Assembly: GCF_015712065.1 (NCBI RefSeq)
Contig: NZ_JACFYZ010000002.1
Coordinates: forward strand, 434,001 to 498,000
Direction: 5' to 3'
Length of the DNA stretch: 64,000 nt
DNA from: Ectopseudomonas chengduensis
GTDB taxonomy: Bacteria; Pseudomonadota; Gammaproteobacteria; Pseudomonadales; Pseudomonadaceae
Shown: positions 39,014-48,164 of the stretch, in pieces
Numbering within the stretch: position 1 is the stretch's first letter
Layout of the letters: each line of letters starts with the position of its first letter
Position numbers and translations under genes: made by a program
Notes under the pieces: model-generated
Seen by the model: only the letters and a program-made list of their open reading frames with translations
What the model was told of the DNA's origin: nothing
The model's database searches: none

Positions 39014-40480
39014 ATGCAGTATCGCGACCTGCGCGACTTCATCCGTGAACTGGAAAAGCGCGGCGAACTCAAGCGTATCCAGACCCCGGTATCGCCCGTT
39101 CTGGAAATGACCGAAATCTGCGACCGCACCCTGCGCAAGGGCGGGCCGGCGCTGCTGTTCGAAAAGCCCACCGGCTTCGACGTCCCGGTGCTCGGCAACC
39201 TGTTCGGCACGCCCAAACGAGTGGCCCTGGGCATGGGCGCCGAAGAGGTGTCCGAGTTGCGCGAGATCGGCAAGCTGCTGGCCTTTCTCAAGGAGCCTGA
39301 GCCGCCCAAGGGCCTCAAGGATGCCTGGAGCAAGCTGCCGATCTTCAAGAAGGTCATTTCCATGGCGCCCAAGGTGGTCAAGGACGCGCCTTGCCATGAG
39401 GTGATCGAGGAGGGCGACGATGTCGACCTGGGCAAACTGCCGATCCAGCATTGCTGGCCGGGCGACGTGGCACCGCTGATCACCTGGGGTCTGACCATCA
39501 CCAAGGGCCCGAACAAGGAACGACAGAACCTCGGTATCTACCGCCAGCAGGTGATCGGCCGCAACAAGGTGATTATGCGCTGGCTCAGCCACCGTGGCGG
39601 CGCCCTGGATTACCGCGAGTGGTGCCAGAAGCACCCGGACAAGCCTTACCCGGTCTGTGTCGCGCTTGGCGCGGATCCTGCGACCATCCTCGGCGCCGTG
39701 ACGCCAGTGCCCGATACCCTCTCCGAATACGCTTTTGCCGGCCTCTTGCGCGGCCATCGCACCGAGCTGATCAAGGCGGTTGGCAGCGAACTGCAGGTGC
39801 CAGCCAGTGCCGAGATCGTGCTCGAAGGCGTGATCCATCCGGGCGAGACCGCGCCGGAAGGCCCCTACGGCGATCACACCGGCTACTACAACGAGGTCGA
39901 CACCTTCCCGGTGTTCACCGTCGAGCGCATCACCCGTCGCCGCGATCCGATCTATCACAGCACCTACACCGGCCGGCCGCCAGATGAGCCGGCGATCCTT
40001 GGTGTGGCGCTGAACGAAGTGTTCGTGCCGATCCTGCAGAAGCAGTTCCCCGAGATCACCGATTTCTACCTGCCGCCGGAGGGCTGTTCCTACCGCATGG
40101 CGGTGGTGACCATGAAGAAGCAGTACCCGGGCCACGCCAAGCGCGTAATGCTCGGTGTCTGGTCGTTCCTGCGACAGTTCATGTACACCAAGTTCGTTAT
40201 CGTCACCGACGACGATATCAACGCACGGGACTGGAATGACGTGATCTGGGCGATTACCACGCGCATGGACCCCAAGCGCGACACGGTGATGATCGACAAC
40301 ACACCGATCGACTACCTCGACTTCGCCTCGCCGATCTCCGGCCTGGGTTCGAAGATGGGCCTGGACGCCACCCACAAGTGGCCGGGCGAGACCACCCGCG
40401 AATGGGGCCGCGCCATCGAGAAGGATCCAGCCGTGGTGGCACGTGTCGACGCGCTGTGGAGCGAGCTGGGAATCGATTGA
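39014..40480 (+). CDS. ubiD: 4-hydroxy-3-polyprenylbenzoate decarboxylase
   Basis: Decarboxylation step of ubiquinone synthesis, using prenylated FMN made by UbiX. 488 residues from ATG 39014 ([22 protein letters not shown]). Family blocks: [18 protein letters not shown] [68 protein letters not shown] (the E-R-E active-site region) and [19 protein letters not shown] tight TGATG junction links it to the reductase gene, a plausible electron-supply partner. Confidence 0.96.
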   Translation: MQYRDLRDFIRELEKRGELKRIQTPVSPVLEMTEICDRTLRKGGPALLFEKPTGFDVPVLGNLFGTPKRVALGMGAEEVSELREIGKLLAFLKEPEPPKGLKDAWSKLPIFKKVISMAPKVVKDAPCHEVIEEGDDVDLGKLPIQHCWPGDVAPLITWGLTITKGPNKERQNLGIYRQQVIGRNKVIMRWLSHRGGALDYREWCQKHPDKPYPVCVALGADPATILGAVTPVPDTLSEYAFAGLLRGHRTELIKAVGSELQVPASAEIVLEGVIHPGETAPEGPYGDHTGYYNEVDTFPVFTVERITRRRDPIYHSTYTGRPPDEPAILGVALNEVFVPILQKQFPEITDFYLPPEGCSYRMAVVTMKKQYPGHAKRVMLGVWSFLRQFMYTKFVIVTDDDINARDWNDVIWAITTRMDPKRDTVMIDNTPIDYLDFASPISGLGSKMGLDATHKWPGETTREWGRAIEKDPAVVARVDALWSELGID

Positions 40481-41448
40481 TGAACGTCACCCTGCAACCT
40501 TCCGGCGTCACCCTCGCGCTGCAGCCGGGCGAACGCATTCTCGATGGCGCCCGGCGCCTGGGCTACGACTGCCCGCAGAGCTGCCGCAATGGCAACTGCC
40601 ATATCTGCGCCGCGCTGCTGGTGGAGGGGCGCGTGCGGCAGAACGGCGCCGAGCTGGATCACGGCGAGCTGTTCACCTGCCTGGCCGAGCCGCTGGAAGA
40701 CTGCGTGTTGCACTGGGACGGCGTGCTGGCGCCGGGTGAGTTGCCGGTGCGCGAGCTGAACTGCCAGGTGACCGAATGCCAGGCCGTGGGTGGCGATGTG
40801 TTCCGCGTGTGTCTGCGCACCCCGGCCGGCAAGGCGCCGCGCTATCACGCCGGGCAGTACCTGCTGCTGCAGCGCCCGGATGGCGAGATGGCGGCGTTCT
40901 CCCTGGCTTCGGCGCCGCACGCCGGGCGCGAGCTGGAACTGCACATCCTCGCCCGCGAAGACAGCAGCATTGCCCTGCTGGAGCATCTGCGCAGCACCGG
41001 CATGGCTCGCGTGCAGATGCCCTACGGTGACACCCACCTCGCCGACCTGCCCGATGGACCGCTGGTGCTGATCGCTGCCGGCACTGGCATGGGCCAGATG
41101 CACAGCCTGATCGAGCACTGCCGCGCGGCGGGTTTTGCCCATCCGGTGTATCTGTACTGGGGTGCACGTCGGCCCGAGGATTTCTACGAGCTGCCACATT
41201 GGGCCGAGTGGCAACAGCTGGATAATCTGCACCTGCATCAGGTGGTCAGCGACCAGTGTGGCTGGCAGGGTCGTTGCGGCCTGCTGCACGAAGCGGTGCG
41301 CGAGGATTTCCCGGATCTCAAGGCATTGCACGTCTATGCCAGCGGCTCGCCAGCGATGGTCTACGCCACGCTCGATGCGCTGGTCGAAGCGGGGATGGAC
41401 GCGCACCAGATGCGCGCCGACGTGTTCGCCTACGCGCCGCGTTCATAG
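40480..41448 (+). CDS. Ferredoxin-flavin-NAD(P)H reductase (AscD/phenol-hydroxylase-reductase type)
   Basis: 322 residues. Domains: plant-type 2Fe-2S ferredoxin (1-90) with Cys35, Cys40, Cys43 and Cys67; FAD-binding barrel (about 95-190) with RYHAGQYLLLQ and FSLASAPHAG; and NAD(P)H domain (about 195-315) with LIAAGTGMGQMHSL and VYASGSPAMVYATLDALVEAGM. Often labelled CDP-6-deoxy-glucoseen reductase, but position next to ubiD suggests a role in ubiquinone or flavin chemistry. Overlaps the ubiD stop by 1 bp. Substrate partner unknown. Confidence 0.9.
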   Translation: MNVTLQPSGVTLALQPGERILDGARRLGYDCPQSCRNGNCHICAALLVEGRVRQNGAELDHGELFTCLAEPLEDCVLHWDGVLAPGELPVRELNCQVTECQAVGGDVFRVCLRTPAGKAPRYHAGQYLLLQRPDGEMAAFSLASAPHAGRELELHILAREDSSIALLEHLRSTGMARVQMPYGDTHLADLPDGPLVLIAAGTGMGQMHSLIEHCRAAGFAHPVYLYWGARRPEDFYELPHWAEWQQLDNLHLHQVVSDQCGWQGRCGLLHEAVREDFPDLKALHVYASGSPAMVYATLDALVEAGMDAHQMRADVFAYAPRS

Positions 41449-41450
41449 TG

Positions 41451-41504
41451 GTAGGGCGGGTGCAACCCGCCACTGATTGATTCGGCGGGTTGCACCCGCC
41501 CTAC
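41451..41504. repeat. REP-like inverted repeat, GTAGGGCGGGTGCAACC type
   Basis: Arms GTAGGGCGGGTGCAACCCG (from 41451) and CGGGTTGCACCCGCCCTAC (to 41504), 54 bp in total, 2 nt past the reductase stop. The same element follows hitB at 59835-59889. It lies between convergent genes. Confidence 0.85.
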
Positions 41505-41510
41505 GCACTG

Positions 41511-42491
41511 CTATCGCACAGTCACCACCACCTTGCCCACGGCCTTGCGCTGACCGAGGGCATCGATGGCTTCGCCGCCGCGCTCCAGTGGGAAGGTCTG
41601 CGACACCAGTGGCTTGAGTTTGCCTTCGGCATGCCAGGCGAACAGTTGCTGGAAGTTAGCGGCGTTGTCCTGCGGCTGGCGCTGGGCGAAGGAGCCCCAG
41701 AAGACGCCGACCAGGGATGCGCCCTTGAGCAGCGGCAGGTTGGCCGGCAGTGCCGGGATGCCGCCGCCGGCGGCGAAACCCACCACCAGGAAGCGGCCGT
41801 TCCAGCCGATGCTGCGGAAGGCTTCTTCGAACAGCGTGCCACCCACTGGGTCGTAGATCACGTCCACGCCCTGGCCGCCGGTGAGCTTCTTCACCTCGTC
41901 CTTCAGGCTCTGCTCGCTGTAGTTGATCAGCTCGTCGGCGCCGGCCTTGCGCGCCACTTCCAGTTTCTCGGCGCTGCTCGCTGCGGCGATGACCTTGGCG
42001 CCCATGGCCTTGCCGATTTCCACCGCCGCCAGTCCGACGCCGCCGGAGGCGCCGAGGACCAGCAGGGTTTCACCCGGGTGCAGGTTGGCGCGCTGTTTGA
42101 GGGCGTGCATCGAGGTGCCGTAGGTCATGCCGAAGGCCGCCGCGGTGGTCAGGTCCATGCTCTTGGGCACCGGTAGCACGTTGTAGGCCGGCACGGCGAC
42201 CTCTTCGGCGAAGCCTCCCCAACCGGTCAACGCCATGACCCGATCACCCGCGCGCAGATGGCTGACTTTCTCGCCGACGGCCTTGACCACACCGGCTACC
42301 TCGCCACCCGGGGCGAAGGGGAAGGGCGGCTTGAACTGGTATTTGCCTTCGATGATCAGCGTGTCGGGGAAGTTGACCCCGGCGGCCTGCACCTCGATCA
42401 GCACCTCGTTTTTTTTCGGTTCGGGGCTTGGCAGGTCTTCCAGTACCAGGGTGTCGGCGGGGCCGAAGGCTTTGCACAGCAGGGCTTTCAT
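41511..42491 (-). CDS. NADPH:quinone oxidoreductase (zeta-crystallin/Qor type)
   Basis: 326 residues of the zinc-independent medium-chain dehydrogenase family. The N-terminal GroES-like domain has AAGVNFPDTLIIEGKYQFKPPFPFAPGGEVAGVV, and the Rossmann fold GETLLVLGASGGVGLAAVEIGKAMGAKVIAAAS follows. No catalytic or structural zinc Cys cluster is visible. I start at the second Met (MKALLCKAFGPADT, 42491), which has AGAGGA 9 nt upstream; the first Met at 42500 is directly against that sequence. Likely an aldehyde/quinone reductase of uncertain substrate. Confidence 0.93.
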   Translation of the reverse strand: MKALLCKAFGPADTLVLEDLPSPEPKKNEVLIEVQAAGVNFPDTLIIEGKYQFKPPFPFAPGGEVAGVVKAVGEKVSHLRAGDRVMALTGWGGFAEEVAVPAYNVLPVPKSMDLTTAAAFGMTYGTSMHALKQRANLHPGETLLVLGASGGVGLAAVEIGKAMGAKVIAAASSAEKLEVARKAGADELINYSEQSLKDEVKKLTGGQGVDVIYDPVGGTLFEEAFRSIGWNGRFLVVGFAAGGGIPALPANLPLLKGASLVGVFWGSFAQRQPQDNAANFQQLFAWHAEGKLKPLVSQTFPLERGGEAIDALGQRKAVGKVVVTVR

Positions 42492-42646
42492 CAAGGTCAT
42501 TCCTCTTGCAGGGTGCCATGCAGTGTAGAAAGCGCCCGCCGGGGGTCAACGAGCATGCCGATGCCTGATAGGTCGGCATAAGCGCCGGACTTGGGTGCAG
42601 GCCTGTGGATGGCTATGCTAGGCACATCCCCGATGGAGTGCCGAAC

Positions 42647-43051
42647 GTGAAACTGTTGACCGCCCTGCTACTGAGCCTGTCGATCTGCCTGCCTGCCCTG
42701 GCCTCTTCGGAAAAGAAGGAGGAGGCTCCTGCGACGATTTATCACAACCTGACGCCAGCCTTGATCGGCAACCTGGCGGATCAAGGCAATCGTCTGAAGT
42801 TCTTCAAGGCCGATGTGTCCCTGCGGGTGACCGGCACCGAGGCCGAGGAGAAGCTCAAGCAGCATGAACCGCTGATCCGCCATCAGATGGTGATGCTGTT
42901 CTCGGCGCAGACCAGCGAGATCATCAACGCGCCCGATGGCCGTGAGAACCTGCGCCTGGAGGCCTTGAAGCAGGTGCAGGACGCGATCAATGGCGAAGAG
43001 GGCAAGCCCATCGTCGAAGATCTTTTGTTCAATAACCTGATCATTCAGTGA
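42647..43051 (+). CDS. FliL-like exported protein, GTG start
   Basis: 134 residues from a GTG at 42647 with GGAG 8 nt upstream (KLLTALLLSLSICLPALASS signal peptide). The mature part YHNLTPALIGNLADQGNRLKFFKADVSLRVTGTEAEEKLKQHEPLIRHQMVMLFSAQ resembles the FliL C-terminal domain, followed by LKQVQDAINGEEGKPIVEDLLFNNLIIQ. No flagellar gene is near; this family is common as a single gene in pseudomonads. An alternative ATG in the same frame at 42605 is less likely. Role unknown. Confidence 0.82.
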   Translation: MKLLTALLLSLSICLPALASSEKKEEAPATIYHNLTPALIGNLADQGNRLKFFKADVSLRVTGTEAEEKLKQHEPLIRHQMVMLFSAQTSEIINAPDGRENLRLEALKQVQDAINGEEGKPIVEDLLFNNLIIQ

Positions 43052-43060
43052 AAGGGGGCG

Positions 43061-43173
43061 CAGTCAGTTAAGCGTCGACGCTGCGAATGCGTAGGAGCGG
43101 CGCCCCGCCGCGAACCAGGGCGATGCGCAATTGAAAATTTTCGCCCCGGGGCGGGGCTCCTACGAAAGGCCGC
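43061..43173. repeat. Dispersed intergenic repeat, copy 2
   Basis: 113 bp sharing CAGTCAGTTAAGCGTCG with the copy at 14158, then GTAGGAGCGGCGCCCCGCC as left arm and GCCCCGGGGCGGGGCTCCTA as right arm. Lies between the convergent fliL-like and yhhJ-type genes. Copies share most bases over 110 bp. Confidence 0.8.
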
Positions 43174-43202
43174 TTTTCGCGGCTGAAGCGGTTCCGGATC
43201 TG

Positions 43203-44327
43203 TCAGGCCATCTGCGCCAGGGTCTTGCGAAAGCGGCTCAGCGCCGCGACGAAGAACAGAGCGCCGATGCCGGCGATGGCCAGCATATAGGGCCAGACGA
43301 TGGGCAGCCCCGCACCGCGATAGAGAATGGCCTGGGCTAGCGCGACGAAGTGAGTGGTCGGCGCCGCCAGCATGATCTGCTGCACCAGCTCGGGCATGCT
43401 CTCGCGTGGCGTGGTGCCGCCGGAGAGGATCTGCAGCGGCAGCAGCACCAGGATGATCAGCAGGCCCAGTTGCGGCATCGAGCGCGCTACCGTGCCGAAG
43501 AAGATGCCCATCGAGGTGGTGGCGAAAAGGTGCAGTGCCGCCCCGGCCAGGAACAAAGCAATGGAGCCTTCGATCGGCACCTGCAGCCATCCCTGCACCA
43601 CCAGCAGCAGTGACAGGGCTGCAGCCGCCAGCACCACCAACCCCATCGACCAGACCTTGGCCAGCATGATTTCCAGTGGCGTCACCGGCATCACCAGCAG
43701 GTGTTCCACGGTGCCATGCTCGCGTTCGCGGATCAGCGCCGCACCAGTGAGGATGATCGACAGCATGGTGATCTGGTTGATCACCTCCATCACCGAGCCG
43801 AACCAGGCGCGCGTCAGGTTGGGGTTGAACTGTATGCGCAGCGCCAGTTCCGCAGATTGTGCCAGGTCGCCACGGTAACGGCGGACGAACTCGGCCACTT
43901 CGCTGGCGCCGATGTTCTGGATGTAGCCGGCACCGGTGAAGGCCATGCTTACCTGGGTGGCGTCGACATTGAGCTGGATTGCCGGGCTGCGACCGGCGAG
44001 CACGTCGCGCTGAAAGTTCGGCGGAATGTTCAGGGTAAAGGTGTAGCGCCCGGCATCCATGCCGCGATCCATCTCGCTCAGGTCGATGCGTTCCGGGGTA
44101 CGGAAATAGGGCTCCTGAAAGGCCTGGATCAGGCGCTCTGAGAGTTGCGACTGGTCTTCGTCGACCACGGCGATGGCGGCGTTATGCAGGCTCTCCGGCA
44201 TGCTGGTGGCGGCCGAGTAAACGCCCATGCTGAAGGCCCAGAGGATCAGCAGTACCAGCGCCAGGTCATGCTGCAGGCTGCGCAACTCCTTGATGCCGAG
44301 GTGCAGGATATTGGCCAGGCGTTCCAT
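43203..44327 (-). CDS. yhhJ: ABC-2 type permease (YhhJ-like)
   Basis: 374 residues; starts [21 protein letters not shown] at 44325-44327. N-terminal membrane helix, a large periplasmic part with DRGMDAGRYTFTLNIPPNFQRDVLAGRSPAIQLNVDATQ, then five helices including SMGLVVLAAAALSLLLVVQGWL. ABC2_membrane_3 type. It overlaps the rbbA stop in TGATG. Works with the upstream fused ATPase/permease and membrane-fusion protein, as in the E. coli yhiI-rbbA-yhhJ order. Export substrate unknown. Confidence 0.9.
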   Translation of the reverse strand: MERLANILHLGIKELRSLQHDLALVLLILWAFSMGVYSAATSMPESLHNAAIAVVDEDQSQLSERLIQAFQEPYFRTPERIDLSEMDRGMDAGRYTFTLNIPPNFQRDVLAGRSPAIQLNVDATQVSMAFTGAGYIQNIGASEVAEFVRRYRGDLAQSAELALRIQFNPNLTRAWFGSVMEVINQITMLSIILTGAALIREREHGTVEHLLVMPVTPLEIMLAKVWSMGLVVLAAAALSLLLVVQGWLQVPIEGSIALFLAGAALHLFATTSMGIFFGTVARSMPQLGLLIILVLLPLQILSGGTTPRESMPELVQQIMLAAPTTHFVALAQAILYRGAGLPIVWPYMLAIAGIGALFFVAALSRFRKTLAQMA

Positions 44328-47032
44328 CAGATCTCCTGTTTGCGCAGCAGGCTGGCGCTGAGCAGCGTCAGCAGCGGGATGGTAAGTGCCAGGGCGGCGA
44401 AGTAGCCGGCCAGGTCCTGCAGCGCCAGTGCCTTGGAGAAGATGCCGCGGCTGATCACCAGAAATTGCGAGGTCGGGTAGAGCTGGCCGATCACCGCGCC
44501 TGCGCCTTCCAGCGAGGCGACCGGGTAGATCAGTCCGGAGAACTGGATGGCCGGCAGCAGGGTGACGATGGCGGTGCCGAATACCGCGGCGATCTGGCTC
44601 TTGGTGAAGGTCGACATCAGCAGGCCGAGGCCTGTGGCGCACGCCAGGTAGAGCAGGGCGCCGGCCAGCAGGGTCAGCGGGTTGCCCTTGAGCGGCACGT
44701 CGAACACGGTGACTGCCAGCAGCGCCAGGAGGATGAAGTTGAACAGGCCCAGGGCGATGTAGGGCAGTTGCTTGCCGAGCAGGAATTCCAGGCGGGTGAC
44801 CGGGGTGACGTAGAGGTTGATGATCGAGCCCAGTTCCTTCTCGCGCACCACGCCGAGGGCCGTGAGCATCGCCGGAATCAGCATCAGCAGCAGCGGAATT
44901 ACTGCCGGCACCATGGCCTTGAGGCTCTCCACGTCCGGGTTGTAGCGATAGCGCACTTCCAACTCGGCGGCGTTGGCTGCTTGCGGCTGCGGCGAACGCC
45001 GCGCCAGCTCGCTAAGGTAGTGCTGGTGCAGGCCGGTCACGTAGCCCTTGATGGTTTCTGCGCGGGTCGGCATGGCGCCGTCGATCCACATGCCGATCTG
45101 CGGGCTGGCGCCGCGCTTGAGATCGCGGCCGAAGTTCGGCGGAATCTCCACCGCCAGGCTGATGTCGCCGCCCCGCAAGCGTCGTTCCAGCTCGTCGTAA
45201 TCGGAGAGCGGCGTTTTCTCCAGGAAGTAGCGCGATCCGGACAGGTTCAGGTGGTATTCCTGGCTGGTGGTGGTCTGGTCGCGATCCAGCACGGCGAAGG
45301 TCAGGTCTTCGACGTCGAGGCTGATGCCGTAGCCGATGATGAACAGCAGCAATACCGTGCCAAGCAGCGCCATGCCACCGCGAATCGGGTCGCGGCGCAG
45401 CTCCAGCGCCTCGCGGCGGGCGTAGCTGAGCAGGCGGCGCAGGCTGAAGCGCTGACGCTGTGCTGGCGGCGCCTGTTCCAGTGGCGGCGCCTCGCTGACC
45501 GGTTGCTCGCCGACAGCCTCCTGCAGGTAGGCGATGAAGGTGGCTTCCAGGCTTTCCAGGCCGCGCTTTTCCATCAGGCCCTGCGGCGTATCGCTGTCTA
45601 GCACCTTGCCGGCGTGCATCAGCGAGATGCGGTCGCAGCGCTGCGCCTCGTTCATGAAGTGGGTAGAGATGAAGATGGTCACGCCGTCGCGGCGTGACAG
45701 GTCGAGCATAAGTTGCCAGAAGCCGTCGCGGGCCACCGGGTCGACACCCGAGGTGGGCTCGTCGAGGATCAGGATCTCCGGCTTGTGGATCACCGCCACG
45801 GCCAGCGACAGGCGCTGGCGGATGCCCAGCGGCAGGCGCTCGGGGAGCATGTCCATGACCTCGCCGAGGTCGAAGCGTGTTGCCATCTGTGCCACACGCG
45901 GCTCGATCTCTGCGGTCGGCACATGGAACAGCTGGGCATGCAGCACCAGGTTCTGCCGCACCGTCAGCTCGCCATACAGGGAGAACGCCTGGGACATGTA
46001 GCCGACGCGCTTGCGCGTGGCCATGTCACGCGGGTCGACTGCCTGGCCGAACAGCAGTGCCTCACCCTCGCTGGCCGGTAGCAGGCCGGTGAGCATCTTC
46101 ATGGTGGTGCTCTTGCCGCAGCCGTTGGAGCCGAGAAAACCAAAAATCTCGCCACGGCGGATGCGGAACGATACCGACTCCACCGCGACGAAATCGCCGA
46201 AGCGCATGGTCAGGCTCTTGGCTTCGATGGCGATCTCGTTGCTGTCTTGCAGGGGTGGAATGACCACCTGCTGATGGCCGCGGCGGCGTTCCTCGGGCAG
46301 CAGGGCGATAAAGGCCTGCTCCAGGCTGGCGCTGTTGGTGCGTGCGCGCAGTTCCGCCGGGCTGCCTTCGGCCAGCACGCGGCCGGCATCCATCGCCACC
46401 AGATGGTCGAAGCGCTCGGCTTCCTCCATGTAGGCGGTGGCCACCAGCACGCTCATCTGCGGGCGCTGCGTGCGGATGCGCGCGATCAGTTCCCAGAACT
46501 GGTTGCGCGACAGTGGGTCGACGCCGGTGGTCGGCTCGTCGAGGATCAGCAGGTCCGGGTCATGGATCAGCGCGCAGCACAGCCCGAGCTTCTGCTTCAT
46601 GCCGCCGGACAGCTTGCCCGCCGGGCGCTCGCGGAACGCGGACATGCCGGTGCTGCGCAGCAGATCGTCGATGCGCCGTTCGCGCTCGGCGGCGTCCTGG
46701 CCGAACAGACGGCCGAAGAAATCCAGGTTCTCGAATACCGATAGCGTCGGATAGAGGTTCTTGCCCAAGCCCTGCGGCATATAGGCGATATGTGGGCAGA
46801 CGCGGCGGCGATGGCGGGCGTCGGCCATATCGCCGCCGAGCACCTCGACGCTGCCGTCCTGGAGCTTGCGCGCCCCGGCGATCAGCGCCAGCAGGCTGGA
46901 CTTGCCGACGCCGTCCGGGCCGATCAGGCCGACCATGCGACGGGCCGGCAGGGCCAGGTCTATCTGCTGCAGGGCGTGGGTCTGGCCATAGCGCAGGCCG
47001 ACGCCGCTCAGGCGTGCGACCGGCGTGTTCAT
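44327..47032 (-). CDS. rbbA: Fused double-ATPase and permease ABC protein (RbbA type)
   Basis: 901 residues from ATG 47030-47032 ([18 protein letters not shown]). First ATPase: Walker [10 protein letters not shown] (about 37-45), signature [19 protein letters not shown], Walker [14 protein letters not shown]. Second ATPase (about 275-500): GSNGCGKST, signature changed to [17 protein letters not shown], Walker [15 protein letters not shown]. The C-terminal third is an ABC-2 permease with about six helices. E. coli RbbA was described as a ribosome-associated ATPase, though the membrane part fits an exporter. Overlaps both neighbours (4 bp with yhiI-like, 1 bp with yhhJ). Confidence 0.92.
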   Translation of the reverse strand: MNTPVARLSGVGLRYGQTHALQQIDLALPARRMVGLIGPDGVGKSSLLALIAGARKLQDGSVEVLGGDMADARHRRRVCPHIAYMPQGLGKNLYPTLSVFENLDFFGRLFGQDAAERERRIDDLLRSTGMSAFRERPAGKLSGGMKQKLGLCCALIHDPDLLILDEPTTGVDPLSRNQFWELIARIRTQRPQMSVLVATAYMEEAERFDHLVAMDAGRVLAEGSPAELRARTNSASLEQAFIALLPEERRRGHQQVVIPPLQDSNEIAIEAKSLTMRFGDFVAVESVSFRIRRGEIFGFLGSNGCGKSTTMKMLTGLLPASEGEALLFGQAVDPRDMATRKRVGYMSQAFSLYGELTVRQNLVLHAQLFHVPTAEIEPRVAQMATRFDLGEVMDMLPERLPLGIRQRLSLAVAVIHKPEILILDEPTSGVDPVARDGFWQLMLDLSRRDGVTIFISTHFMNEAQRCDRISLMHAGKVLDSDTPQGLMEKRGLESLEATFIAYLQEAVGEQPVSEAPPLEQAPPAQRQRFSLRRLLSYARREALELRRDPIRGGMALLGTVLLLFIIGYGISLDVEDLTFAVLDRDQTTTSQEYHLNLSGSRYFLEKTPLSDYDELERRLRGGDISLAVEIPPNFGRDLKRGASPQIGMWIDGAMPTRAETIKGYVTGLHQHYLSELARRSPQPQAANAAELEVRYRYNPDVESLKAMVPAVIPLLLMLIPAMLTALGVVREKELGSIINLYVTPVTRLEFLLGKQLPYIALGLFNFILLALLAVTVFDVPLKGNPLTLLAGALLYLACATGLGLLMSTFTKSQIAAVFGTAIVTLLPAIQFSGLIYPVASLEGAGAVIGQLYPTSQFLVISRGIFSKALALQDLAGYFAALALTIPLLTLLSASLLRKQEI

Positions 47033-48096
47033 TGCGGAACCTTGATCGCCAGATGCGCGGGCCACTCGGCGTCAGGATCGAGGCGCAGGTAGGCCATGCC
47101 CGGTACGCCGGTCTTGACCTGCTGCAGGTGCTTGCTCAGCAGCTCGGGGTCGATGCGCGCCTTGACCCGGAACATCAGTTTCTCGCGCTCGCTGGCGGTT
47201 TCCACTGTCTTCGGCGTGAACTGGGCGACGCTGGCGACATAGCTGACCTTGGCCGGAATCACGTATTGCGGCGCGGCGTCGATCACCAGGCGCACCTCGC
47301 TGCCCAACGCGACGCGGCCGGCCTGGCGCTCGGGCAGGAAGAAGGTCATGTAGACGTCGGTCAGATCCACCAGGTTGAGCAGCTTGCCGCCGGCACCGAG
47401 CACTTCGCCGGGTTGAGTGATGCGGTATTGCGCGCGGCCGGCGCGTGGAGCCTTGAGCTGGCTGTCGTCGATGTCCACCTGCAGCCTCTCGACGCTGGCG
47501 CGGGCCGCTTCGGTCGCCGATTGCGCTTCGATGGCCTGCGACTGGGCTGCAGCTATGCCGGCCTCGGCCGAGCTGACCTGAGCGCGGGCGGCGGCCAGCG
47601 CGGCCTCGGCACTCTGCAGGCGGGCCAGATCGTCATCCAGAGTCTGCTGAGCCAGGGCGTTGCGCTTGACCAGCGTGGCGCTGCGTGCGTGACGTTTGCG
47701 CGCGGCATCCAGCTCAGCCTGGCGTTGGTGCACCACGGCCTCGGCGGCAAGTTTTTCGCTTTGGCGCAGGCTGATCTGGCTGGCGGCGGTGATCTGGCCA
47801 TTCTCTGCCTGGCGCAAATGGGCACGGGCCTGGGCCAGCTGGGCTTCGAGCACCTGGGTGTCCATGCGCGCGAGAATCTGGCCGGGCTCGACGAAGTCAC
47901 CTTCGTCGACGTCGATGCTGGCGACGCGCCCGGCGAGTTTGGTCGCCACATCCACTTCGGTGGCTTCGATGCGCCCGTTACCGCTGGCGAACCCCTCGCC
48001 CAGGCCTGTCGGGCGCAGCTGCCACCAGGCCACGGCGGCCAGGACGGCGACGCCGACGGCGATCAAATAGGGCAGGCGGCGTTTTGCGTTGGTCAT
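47029..48096 (-). CDS. yhiI: HlyD/membrane fusion protein (YhiI-like)
   Basis: 355 residues from ATG 48094-48096. Single N-terminal membrane anchor (about 8-24: [16 protein letters not shown]), biotinyl-lipoyl-like halves around [37 protein letters not shown] and [24 protein letters not shown], with a long coiled-coil hairpin between (80-215). The C-terminal beta domain carries [21 protein letters not shown]. First gene of a three-gene export operon; an ANR-like box lies 78 bp upstream. Confidence 0.92.
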   Translation of the reverse strand: MTNAKRRLPYLIAVGVAVLAAVAWWQLRPTGLGEGFASGNGRIEATEVDVATKLAGRVASIDVDEGDFVEPGQILARMDTQVLEAQLAQARAHLRQAENGQITAASQISLRQSEKLAAEAVVHQRQAELDAARKRHARSATLVKRNALAQQTLDDDLARLQSAEAALAAARAQVSSAEAGIAAAQSQAIEAQSATEAARASVERLQVDIDDSQLKAPRAGRAQYRITQPGEVLGAGGKLLNLVDLTDVYMTFFLPERQAGRVALGSEVRLVIDAAPQYVIPAKVSYVASVAQFTPKTVETASEREKLMFRVKARIDPELLSKHLQQVKTGVPGMAYLRLDPDAEWPAHLAIKVPQ

Positions 48097-48164
48097 CTCG
48101 GCTTCCCTGTAGCGCCCCATGGCTGGAGGCTTTCACGACATTTCCATTGTCTGCCAGATGCGCC

